Assembly: GCF_003722335.1 (NCBI RefSeq)
Contig: NZ_CP026100.1
Coordinates: forward strand, 3,942,001-4,006,000
Length of the DNA stretch: 64,000 bases
Direction: 5' to 3'
Origin: Caulobacter flavus
GTDB taxonomy: Bacteria > Pseudomonadota > Alphaproteobacteria > Caulobacterales > Caulobacteraceae
Both the position numbers and the translations under genes were made by a program. The notes under the pieces were generated by a model that searched no databases, had not been told where the DNA came from, and worked only from the letters and a program-made list of their open reading frames with translations. Below, piece after piece: positions 8,496 to 16,197 of the stretch (position 1 is the first letter of the stretch; the number at the start of each line of letters is the position of its first letter).

Positions 8496-9872
8496 TCACT
8501 GCTCGCGGAAGCTCCTGAACAGCCGCTGCTGCAGCGGCTCCAGCAGGTACTGCAGCGCCGTGCGCTTGCGCAGCGGCGCCACGACCTCGACCGGCAGGCC
8601 GGCCTTCAGGGCGGGCGGTTCGCGGCCCGGCTGCTTGAGCGCCGCCAGTTCCTCCGGCGGCACGGCGACCTCGGCGCGGAAATAGCGCGCACCGGTCTTG
8701 TCGTCGGTGAAGCCGTCGGCCGACAGCTTGGTCACCGTGCCCTGCAGCAGCGGCAGATGCCGATCGTGGAACGCGGTCAGCCGCACGTCTGCGGACTGGC
8801 CGACATGGACGTCGTCGGCGTCGTTGGGCGAAACCCGGGCCTCGATGACCAATGGGGCGCGCTGCGGCACGATCTCCATCAGCGTGTCGCCGGGCGCGGC
8901 GACGCCGCCCACGGTGAACACCTTCAGGCCCACGACCTGGCCCGAGGCCGGGGCGCGCACCATGCCGCGCGACAGCTGGTCGCGCGCGGCGGCCAGCCTG
9001 GGCTTGAGGTCGTTGAGCTCGATCTCCGACTGGCGCAGGTCGGCGATCACCTCGTCCATGTGCTCGCGGTCGCCCTGCAGGGCCTGCATGCGGGTCTCGC
9101 CGATGCCTTCGCGGGCGCTGGCGGCCTGGGCGCGATAGGCGCCGTCGGCGCCCACGAGGTCGGCCGCGGCCCGTTCCAGCGCCCTCACCCGCGTCAGCGG
9201 CGCATAGCCCTGGGCGGCCAGCTTGCGCATGCCTTCCAGCTCCTCGCCGATCAGCCGCTGCTGCTCGCGATTGGCGGCGAGCTGGCGGTTGTAGCCATTG
9301 ATCTGTTCGGCCAGCTGGCTGGCGCGTTCGCCCAGCACCCCGCGCCTTGAGGCCAGCGCCGCGCGCTGGGCCGCCAGCTGGCGGCGCTCCAGACCCATGG
9401 CCTCGTCGGCCAGCGCCTGGTCCTCGGCCGGCAGGTTCGCGAAGGCGACCGGCGTGAGGGGCGTGTCCAGGCCGTCGCGCTCGGCGGCCAGTCGCGCCCG
9501 CCGGGCCTCGACCGCGAATACCCGGGCGGCCAGCGCCCTCTCCTGCGCGCGCACCTCCTGGACGTTGATCTCCAGCAGCACCTGGCCCTGGCGGACCTTG
9601 TCGCCCTCCTGCACGCGCAGGGCCGAGATCACCCCGCCCTCGCGGTGCTGCACGGCCTGGCGGCTGCCCGAGACAACGACGACGCCCTGCGCATAGGCAC
9701 CCGCGTCGAGCGGCGCGAAGGCCGCCCAGCCGAGGAAGCCGACGAAGAACGCGCCGGCGGCGGCCAGGCCGACGCGCAGCTCCCAATGGGCGCCGTCGGC
9801 CGGTCCCTGGGCCTTGTAGGCCTCGACCGTGGCCAGGGCGCCGGGTTTGTGGACTGCGAGCGAACCGGTCAT
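8496..9872 (-). CDS. Type I secretion membrane fusion protein (HlyD/PrtE family)
   Basis: 458 residues starting MTGSLAVHKPGALATVEAY. There is a short cytoplasmic N-terminus, one membrane helix near residues 31-50, a lipoyl-like half-motif (GGVISALRVQEGDKVRQGQVLLEI), a long coiled coil and a second lipoyl half (MVRAPASGQVVGLKVFTVGG), then the HlyD C-terminal beta domain. It bridges the ABC exporter to a TolC-type outer-membrane channel. Four bp separate it from the ABC gene, so it is the last gene of the substrate-ABC-HlyD operon. No dedicated TolC gene lies in this cluster; the NodT-type protein at 866 belongs to an RND operon. Confidence 0.93.
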   Translation of the reverse strand: MTGSLAVHKPGALATVEAYKAQGPADGAHWELRVGLAAAGAFFVGFLGWAAFAPLDAGAYAQGVVVVSGSRQAVQHREGGVISALRVQEGDKVRQGQVLLEINVQEVRAQERALAARVFAVEARRARLAAERDGLDTPLTPVAFANLPAEDQALADEAMGLERRQLAAQRAALASRRGVLGERASQLAEQINGYNRQLAANREQQRLIGEELEGMRKLAAQGYAPLTRVRALERAAADLVGADGAYRAQAASAREGIGETRMQALQGDREHMDEVIADLRQSEIELNDLKPRLAAARDQLSRGMVRAPASGQVVGLKVFTVGGVAAPGDTLMEIVPQRAPLVIEARVSPNDADDVHVGQSADVRLTAFHDRHLPLLQGTVTKLSADGFTDDKTGARYFRAEVAVPPEELAALKQPGREPPALKAGLPVEVVAPLRKRTALQYLLEPLQQRLFRSFREQ

Positions 9873-9876
9873 GACC

Positions 9877-11667
9877 TCATCCCGAAACCCGAAGATCTGA
9901 AGAAGCGTTGGCCGGGCGCGGCAGCCCCGCCACCCTCGCCTCCAGCGCCTGCAGCACCTCGCGGCGCGGACCGTAGAGGTCCATGGCGCCCTCGCGCAGC
10001 ACCAGCAGCTTGTCGGCCACGCCCAGGATGTTGAGGCGATGGGCGATGACCACCAGGGCCGCTCCCCTCGCCTTCTGGGCCGCGATCGCGTGCTCCAGCG
10101 CCGTCTCGCCCTCGAAGTCGAGGTTGGAGTTTGGCTCGTCGAAGACGAACACCTGCGGGGTTCCATACAGCGCCCGGGCCAGGGCCAGGCGCTGGGCCTG
10201 GCCGGCCGACACCCCTGCCCCGCCCGGTCCCAGCGGCGTGTCGTAGGCCTGGGGCAGGCGCAGGATCATCTCGTGGGCGCCGGCCGCCGTCGCCGCCGCC
10301 ACGGCCCGCTCGTCGATCTCGCGCGGGTCGCTCTCGGTGATGCTGGCGAAGCGGGCGATATTCTCCTTCACCGTGCCGGCGAACAGGCCGCAGTTCTGCG
10401 GCAGGTAGCCGATGTGAGCGGCCAGGCGCTCGGACTGCCAGTCGGCCAGGTCGGCGCCGTCGATGCGCACGCAACCCAGGTCCGGGGTCAGGGCCCCGAC
10501 CAGCACCCTGGCCAGGGTGGTCTTGCCCGCGCCGCTGGGTCCGACGACGCCGATGATCTCGCCGGGATTGAGGTCGAAGGACACGCCTCGCAGGATCATG
10601 CCTGAGCCGTCGGGCGTGCGGACGCTGGCCTGCTCGGCGCGCAGCCGGCCCTTGGGTTCGGGCAGTCGGGTACGGACCGGCGCGGCCGGGGAGCGTTCGA
10701 ACAGGTCGACGAGGGTCCGCAGGCCGTCGCGGGCCTGGATCACGCTCTTCCAGGCTCCGACGATCTGTTCGACGGGGGCCAGGCTGCGGCTGAGCAGGAT
10801 CGAGGCGGCGATGACGCCGCCGGCCGAGATCTCGTGGCGCACCGCCAGCCAGGCGCCGGCTCCCAGCGCCAGCGACTGCAGGGTCAGCCGCAGGAAGCGG
10901 ATCAGGCCGGTATAGATCCCGCCGGTGAACTGGGCGTCGGCCTGCAGCCCGACGGCGGCGCGTCGCTCGAGCAGCTGGCGCACGATCAGCGGTTCGCGCA
11001 TGCCCAGCGCCTTGACCAGACCGCCATGGCTGGCGATCGCCTCCTGCGAGGCGTAGGCCTGGGCGGAGGCTTCGTTGAGGGCCTCCAGCTTGGCGCGGGT
11101 GGCCTGCTCGTTGAGGATGGCCAGGATCAGCAGGGCGCCCGCCCCGATCACCGAGATCACGCCCAGGATCGGGTGCAGCACGAAGCAGAGGGCCAGATAG
11201 ATGGGGGTCCAGGGCGCATCGAGCATCGCCGTCGCGGCGGGGCCCGAAACGACGTTCCGGAAGCTGTCGAACTCGCGCATGGCCTGGCGCCGGCGCGGTC
11301 CGGCGTCGGGGCCGAGACCGCCGGTCAGCCGGGTCAGCACCTCGGGCGCCAGCAGGCGGTCGAGACGCAGGCCCAGCCGCACCAGGATGCGCTGGCGAAG
11401 GCTGTCCAGCACAGCCAGGGTGGCCAGGGCGAGGACGACCGCCATCGTCAGGAAAGCAAGCGACAGGAGCCCGCTTGTCGGCAGGACCCTGTCGTAGATC
11501 TGCAGCATGTAGAGGGTCGGCGCCAGGTACAGGATGTTGACCAAGGCGCTGAAGCCGGCGGCGATCAGCAGATGCCGCCGGCAGGTTCCGAAAGCCTCGG
11601 CCAGGGGCTCGGGAAGGACGCGCCGTCCCGAGCCTTGGACCCTGCCCGCGCCGCCCCGCCCGCTCAT
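9877..11667 (-). CDS. Type I secretion ABC transporter/permease (PrtD-like)
   Basis: 596 residues. The N-terminal permease domain has about six membrane helices (for example NILYLAPTLYMLQIYDRVLPTSG, split here as NILYLAPTLYMLQ and IYDRVLPTSG) and no C39 peptidase domain, as in PrtD/LapB-simple exporters. The ATPase half has Walker A GPSGAGKTTL, signature VSAGQAQR (Ala replaces the second Gly of the canonical SGGQ), Walker B VFVFDEP and the switch His in VVIAHRL. It exports an unfolded substrate through the HlyD protein and an outer-membrane channel. Its ATG overlaps the stop codon of the upstream giant gene (ATGA), strong evidence that the giant protein is its substrate. Confidence 0.93.
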   Translation of the reverse strand: MSGRGGAGRVQGSGRRVLPEPLAEAFGTCRRHLLIAAGFSALVNILYLAPTLYMLQIYDRVLPTSGLLSLAFLTMAVVLALATLAVLDSLRQRILVRLGLRLDRLLAPEVLTRLTGGLGPDAGPRRRQAMREFDSFRNVVSGPAATAMLDAPWTPIYLALCFVLHPILGVISVIGAGALLILAILNEQATRAKLEALNEASAQAYASQEAIASHGGLVKALGMREPLIVRQLLERRAAVGLQADAQFTGGIYTGLIRFLRLTLQSLALGAGAWLAVRHEISAGGVIAASILLSRSLAPVEQIVGAWKSVIQARDGLRTLVDLFERSPAAPVRTRLPEPKGRLRAEQASVRTPDGSGMILRGVSFDLNPGEIIGVVGPSGAGKTTLARVLVGALTPDLGCVRIDGADLADWQSERLAAHIGYLPQNCGLFAGTVKENIARFASITESDPREIDERAVAAATAAGAHEMILRLPQAYDTPLGPGGAGVSAGQAQRLALARALYGTPQVFVFDEPNSNLDFEGETALEHAIAAQKARGAALVVIAHRLNILGVADKLLVLREGAMDLYGPRREVLQALEARVAGLPRPANASSDLRVSG

Positions 11668-14600
11668 GCGAGGACGTCCTCGTGGTAGCGGGTCAGCATG
11701 GAGACGAACAGCTTGTCGTCTCCGTCTCCGGCGAAGGTGAAGCCGCTGATCGTGCCATTGTTGTTGTAGTCGTCGAGCGCGGTGTGCAGCGCCGCGCCAG
11801 AGCCTTGCCAGGCGGCGCTGCTCTGCTTCACGGCCGGGCCGTTGAAGTCGGCGATGCCGTCATGGTTGGCGTCGGCGTACTGCTGCAGCCAGTCGATCGC
11901 CTGGTTCATCTTGGCCGCGGGACTGTTCGGATCGAGCGGATCGCCCGAACTGTTGCCGGCCTCGAAGTTCAGCCAGGCGGCGATGACGTCGCGACCCAGG
12001 ACGTAGCGGGCGTCCTGCGAGGGCTTCTGCGAGGCGTCGATCACCTTCAGCGCCAGGGCCAGCGACATCTGCAGGGTGTCTTCGCCGGCGTCGGTGATCC
12101 CGTTGCCGTTGTCGTCGCCCAGCAGGATGTAGCGTTCCTCCTTGTTGCTGTTGCCCGGGTCGGGGCCGTCGACGATGCCGTTGTTGTAGGCCAGCAGCTC
12201 TCCGTCGGGGAAATCAGGGCCGGACTTGGTCTCGTTGCCCACCGTACCGTCCCAGAAGGTCAGGCCGTTGGGCGAGAGCCAGAAGCCTGGCGTCCGCACG
12301 CCGACCGTGTCGATCAGGCCGTAGTAGTAGGCCAGGTCGTGGTCGCTGGCCGTGCCGCCGGAATAGCTGCCCGAAGCGGTGGCGTCGTTGACGTGCTGGC
12401 CGGCGGTCCAGGGCGCGGAGATCTGGAATTCGGTGCTCGCGCCGACCGCCAGGGTCCCGACATCACGCGCCGTGCCCGCCGCCGCGCCGTTCAGGTCGAA
12501 CACCGTGTCGGTGACCGACGCATTGGTCAGGGTCACGTTGCCGGTATTGGCGACCACGAACTTGAACATGATGTTGGCGCCGGAAGTGGCGATCGGCCCC
12601 ATGGGGTCGTCCGCGTCGTTCCAGGTCGCGCCGCCGTCGATCGAGACGTACTTCTCGATGTCGATGGCGGCCCGTTGCGCGACGGGCACGCTGGCGTCGT
12701 CGGTGTCCGGCCCGGTCTGGTTGGAGTCGGCCGTGGCCGTGTTCTCCAGCTGGCCGTCGCCGCCGCCGTTGGAGTCGAGCTCGGCCTGGGTCACGGTGTG
12801 CTTGGCCGTGTAGCCCCAGGTCTCGCCCACCTCGAGCAGGCCGTCGTTGTCGCCCACGACGTCAGCGCCGCGAACGATCGAGCCGGCGTCGGCATAGGGG
12901 TCCGTCACCGTCACGCCGTCCAGCGTGGTGTTGCCGGTGTTGGCGACGGTGATGACGTAGCTGATCTGTTCGCCGGCCGCGTCGGCCGTGCCTCCGGGGA
13001 CGGTGGCGTCCTTGGTGATGTTGAGGCTGGGCCGGCGATCGACGGGCACGCTGGCGTCGTCGGTGTCGGGTCCGGTCTGGTTGGAGTCGGCGGTGGCGGT
13101 GTTCTCCAGGGCGCCGTCGCCGCCGCCGTTGGAGTCGATCTCGGCCTGGGTCACGGTGTGCTTGGCGGTGTAGCCCCAGGTTTCACCGACCTCGAGCAGG
13201 CCGTCATTGTCGCCCACGACGTCAGCGCCACGAACGATCGAGCCGGCGTCGGCATAGGGGTCGGTGACGGTCACGCCGTCCAGCGTGGTGTTGCCGGTGT
13301 TGGCGACGGTGATGACGTAGCTGATCTGCTCGCCGGCCGCGTCGGCCGTACCGCCGGGGACGGTGGCGTCCTTGGTGATGTTCAGGCTGGGCCGGCGATC
13401 GACCGGGACGCTGGCGTCGTCGGTGTCAGGGCCGGTCTGGTTGGAGTCGGCGGTGGCGGTGTTCTCCAGGGCGCCGTCGCCGCCGCCATTGGAGTCGATC
13501 TCGGCCTGGGTCACGGTGTGCTTGGCCGTGTAGCCCCAGGTCTCGCCCACTTCGAGCAGGCCGTCATTGTCGCCCACCACATCGGCGCCGCGAACGATCG
13601 AGCCGGCGTCGGCATAGGGGTCCGTCACCGTCACGCCGTCCAGCGTGGTGTTGCCGGTATTGGCGACGGTGATGACGTAGCTGATCTGCTCGCCGGCCGC
13701 GTCGGCCGTGCCTCCAGGGACGCTGGCGTCCTTGGTGATGTTGAGGCTGGCCCGTTGCGCGACGGGCACGCTGGCGTCGTCGGTGTCTGGGCCAGTCTGG
13801 TTGGAATCGGCCGTGGCGGTGTTCTCCAGCTGGCCGTCGCCGCCGCCGTTGGAGTCGAGCTCGGCCTGGGTGACCGTGTGCTTTGCCGTGTAGCCCCAGG
13901 TCTCGCCGACTTCGAGCAGGCCGTCATTGTCGCCCACAACGTCGGCGCCCCGGACAATCGAGCCGGCATCGGCATAGGGGTCCGTCACCGTCACGCCGTC
14001 CAGTGTGGTGTTGCCGGTGTTGGCGACGGTGATGACGTAGCTGATCTGTTCGCCGGCCGCGTCGGCCGTACCGCCGGGGACGGTGGCGTCCTTGGTGATG
14101 TTGAGGCTGGGCCGGCGATCGACGGGCACGCTGGCGTCGTCGGTGTCGGGTCCGGTCTGGTTGGAGTCGGCGGTGGCGGTGTTCTCCAGGGCGCCGTCGC
14201 CGCCGCCGTTGGAGTCGATCTCGGCCTGGGTCACGGTGTGCTTGGCGGTGTAGCCCCAGGTTTCACCCACTTCGAGCAGGCCGTCGTTGTCGCCCACGAC
14301 GTCAGCGCCGCGAACGATCGAGCCTGCGTCGGCATAGGGGTCGGTGACGGTGACGCCGTCGAGCATCACGTTGCCAGTGTTGGCCACGGTGATCACGTAG
14401 CTGATCTGTTCACCCGCGGCGTCTGCCGTGCCTCCAGGGACAGTGGCGTCCTTGGTGATGTTCAGGGCCGGGTTGCGGGTCAGGGTCACGGTCTCGGGAT
14501 CGCTGTCCGAAACGCTGATGCCGCTGGCCGACGAGCCCGTGGCCGTGCCGGTGTTGGTGTAGCCGCCGGCTTCGATCTCGGCCTGGCTGAACACGTGCAG

Positions 14601-15782
14601 CAGGCTGCCTGTGGCCGAGGCGCCGACCGCGAGGTCGTCGGCCTGGCCGTCGCCGTCCTGGTCGGTCAGGCCGGCCAGGGTGATCGGAAGGTCGTCGGCT
14701 GTGTTCCCCGGCGTGCCGTTGTCATCCATGAGGGTGACGTTCAGCAGCTTGATCGTGCCGGTGTTGGTGACCGTGAAGTTGAAGACCTGGGTGTCGCCCG
14801 CGTCGTCGCCGTTGCCATCGCCGTCGGTTCGCGTTCCGGCCGTCTTGACCACGTCGACATGGGGCGGGATCGGCTGGTTGCCGATCTGGACGTTGTAGGT
14901 GGTGGGCTCGGCCAGGGTGACGGTCTCGAAGGCGCCCGTGGTCTGGGTCCAGCCTTCCTGCAGCACCTCGTCGACCTGTACCGTGCCCAGCGACAGCGGC
15001 AGGCCGCCGATCTGGAACGTGCCGTCGGCCTTGGTCACCGTCGAGCGTTCGCCGGCGTCGAGCACGCCGTTCTTGTTCTCGTCGACGAAGATCGTCCAGC
15101 CGCCGAGGCCTTGCTCGCCGGCGTCCTTGACCCCGTCGCCGTCGGCGTCGAGGAACTTGACGCCGCTGATGATGGCGGCCTTCTCGGTGTTGAACTCCTC
15201 GAAGCCGTCGTCGGCGCCGTAGGTCGTGCCCGGCCGCCCGAACTCGGCATAGACCGTGATGTAGGCGGTGCTCAGGTCGGCGGCCCCGAACAGCGAGACC
15301 GGCACGTAGAAGATGTAGTCGTCATTGCCGCTGCCCGACGAGTGGGCGTCCATCAGCAGCGTCTTGTCGCCCCCGGCGTCCAGATCGAAGACCTTGGTGA
15401 AGTCGGCGTCCAGTTCTTGCGTGCCGGAGATGTAGTCCGCGCCCGTGGCGGGGGCCGACGAATAGTAGATCTTCATCGCGTTCAGCGCGGTGAAGGGGTT
15501 CTCGTTGGTCTCGTTGAGGTCCAGCCGGAACTCCAGATACTGCACGCCGTTGATCAGCCGGATGGGGATCTGGTTGAACGTCAGGCTGCTGGTCTTGGCG
15601 GCGTTGGTGTTGAGCACGCCGCTGGCGTCGGTGTTGAAGCCGTTCTCGTTGCCGTCGTTGTCGCCTATGGCGAGGAACGGATCATAGTTGCCGGTGCCCG
15701 AACCGATCGCGTCGCCGCGTGTGATGACCACGCCGTTTACGGTCGTCGAACTGCCTGGTGCGGTGATGTCTATGTCGGCCAT
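11664..15782 (-). CDS. Giant repeat protein, predicted type I secretion substrate / surface adhesin
   Basis: 1372 residues, acidic, with no cysteine that I could find and no Sec signal. Layout: an N-terminal beta-rich domain (about 1-200); a Cna-B/SdrD-B-like domain with EF-hand-like DADGDGVKDAGE (about 205-305); a DUF11-like domain (about 306-437); five near-identical 120-residue DUF11-like repeats beginning LNITKDATVPGG (about 438-1037), each with a DNDGLLEVGE acidic turn; a diverged sixth unit (about 1040-1160); and a C-terminal domain ending FVSMLTRYHEDVLA. No classical GGXGXDXUX RTX nonapeptide array is present. First gene of the operon, translationally coupled to the ABC exporter. Likely a calcium-binding, surface-exposed or released structural protein; the function is inferred. 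Confidence 0.85.
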   Translation of the reverse strand: MADIDITAPGSSTTVNGVVITRGDAIGSGTGNYDPFLAIGDNDGNENGFNTDASGVLNTNAAKTSSLTFNQIPIRLINGVQYLEFRLDLNETNENPFTALNAMKIYYSSAPATGADYISGTQELDADFTKVFDLDAGGDKTLLMDAHSSGSGNDDYIFYVPVSLFGAADLSTAYITVYAEFGRPGTTYGADDGFEEFNTEKAAIISGVKFLDADGDGVKDAGEQGLGGWTIFVDENKNGVLDAGERSTVTKADGTFQIGGLPLSLGTVQVDEVLQEGWTQTTGAFETVTLAEPTTYNVQIGNQPIPPHVDVVKTAGTRTDGDGNGDDAGDTQVFNFTVTNTGTIKLLNVTLMDDNGTPGNTADDLPITLAGLTDQDGDGQADDLAVGASATGSLLHVFSQAEIEAGGYTNTGTATGSSASGISVSDSDPETVTLTRNPALNITKDATVPGGTADAAGEQISYVITVANTGNVMLDGVTVTDPYADAGSIVRGADVVGDNDGLLEVGETWGYTAKHTVTQAEIDSNGGGDGALENTATADSNQTGPDTDDASVPVDRRPSLNITKDATVPGGTADAAGEQISYVITVANTGNTTLDGVTVTDPYADAGSIVRGADVVGDNDGLLEVGETWGYTAKHTVTQAELDSNGGGDGQLENTATADSNQTGPDTDDASVPVAQRASLNITKDASVPGGTADAAGEQISYVITVANTGNTTLDGVTVTDPYADAGSIVRGADVVGDNDGLLEVGETWGYTAKHTVTQAEIDSNGGGDGALENTATADSNQTGPDTDDASVPVDRRPSLNITKDATVPGGTADAAGEQISYVITVANTGNTTLDGVTVTDPYADAGSIVRGADVVGDNDGLLEVGETWGYTAKHTVTQAEIDSNGGGDGALENTATADSNQTGPDTDDASVPVDRRPSLNITKDATVPGGTADAAGEQISYVITVANTGNTTLDGVTVTDPYADAGSIVRGADVVGDNDGLLEVGETWGYTAKHTVTQAELDSNGGGDGQLENTATADSNQTGPDTDDASVPVAQRAAIDIEKYVSIDGGATWNDADDPMGPIATSGANIMFKFVVANTGNVTLTNASVTDTVFDLNGAAAGTARDVGTLAVGASTEFQISAPWTAGQHVNDATASGSYSGGTASDHDLAYYYGLIDTVGVRTPGFWLSPNGLTFWDGTVGNETKSGPDFPDGELLAYNNGIVDGPDPGNSNKEERYILLGDDNGNGITDAGEDTLQMSLALALKVIDASQKPSQDARYVLGRDVIAAWLNFEAGNSSGDPLDPNSPAAKMNQAIDWLQQYADANHDGIADFNGPAVKQSSAAWQGSGAALHTALDDYNNNGTISGFTFAGDGDDKLFVSMLTRYHEDVLA
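12670..14469 (-). repeat. Five tandem 360-bp coding repeats
   Basis: Five units of exactly 360 bp (120 codons) follow in phase. In coding order they carry two alternating variants: A (AEIDSNGGGDGALEN ... VPVDRRP) and B (AELDSNGGGDGQLEN ... VPVAQRA), arranged A-B-A-A-B. Some 60-base blocks, such as 13021-13080 and 14101-14160, are identical, indicating recent duplication or gene conversion. Boundaries are accurate to a few bases. Confidence 0.93.
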
Positions 15783-16197
15783 GACTTGCTCCCGAGCGCT
15801 CCGCGCGCGTGCCCTCCGGGCTCGTCCGCGCGATCCAAACGAAGGCCTCGATCACAACGTCGACGGGGGAGACGGATGCCGGGTCCGAGGTCGGCGTCGG
15901 AGGCGTGCGCGCGGATCCGTGACGTTCGCGACCGTCTGCCGGGGTGCGGCTTTCGCCTTCCCGTGATCGGTCGAAGACATTCGTGGAGCACGCGCCGCCT
16001 ACGCGAAGCGAAACAGCGGCTAGCGATCTGCCGAGTTCAGCTTCACGTCAATAACTCGGCCTTAGCAATGACAAGTCGTCATGCAGGATTGATTAGTTGG
16101 AATGTTTCGACGCGTGCCTCGATTTCACGCTACGAAATATCGTTTTTGTATTTACTATGCTTTCGTCAAGGTGGAGCGGCCTGAAAACTCGCCAGGG
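15783..16197. promoter_or_regulatory. 415-bp gene-free region upstream of the giant repeat protein
   Basis: No convincing gene. The part nearest the giant gene (to about 15960) is GC-rich, whereas about 16040-16170 is conspicuously AT-rich for this genome and probably carries the operon promoter. Within it is a 5-bp inverted repeat ATGAC-AAGTC-GTCAT at 16068-16082 and a short palindromic ACGA-AATA-TCGT near 16131. These could be operators, but there is no second copy in the window to support that. The leader to the ATG would be long (over 200 nt). No terminator hairpin is evident after the TonB receptor gene ending at 16198. Confidence 0.4.

Noticed and set aside
8496..11667. Possible assignment of the NodT-type protein at 866-2254 as the outer-membrane partner of the type I secretion system
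   Set aside because: It is co-transcribed with the RND pump 6 kb away and separated by a divergent two-component pair. A TolC elsewhere is more likely, though sharing cannot be excluded.
12670..14469. Regular repeats that might be taken for a CRISPR or satellite array
   Set aside because: The unit is 360 bp, in frame, with no short direct repeats separated by unique spacers; it encodes protein repeats.
11682..16184. A 1500-codon open frame on the plus strand opposite the giant repeat protein
   Set aside because: It mirrors the sense repeats in a GC-rich region, is dominated by Val/Gly/Arg/Asp/Ala-type antisense composition, has no ribosome site or domain, and the sense strand has clear domains and operon coupling.
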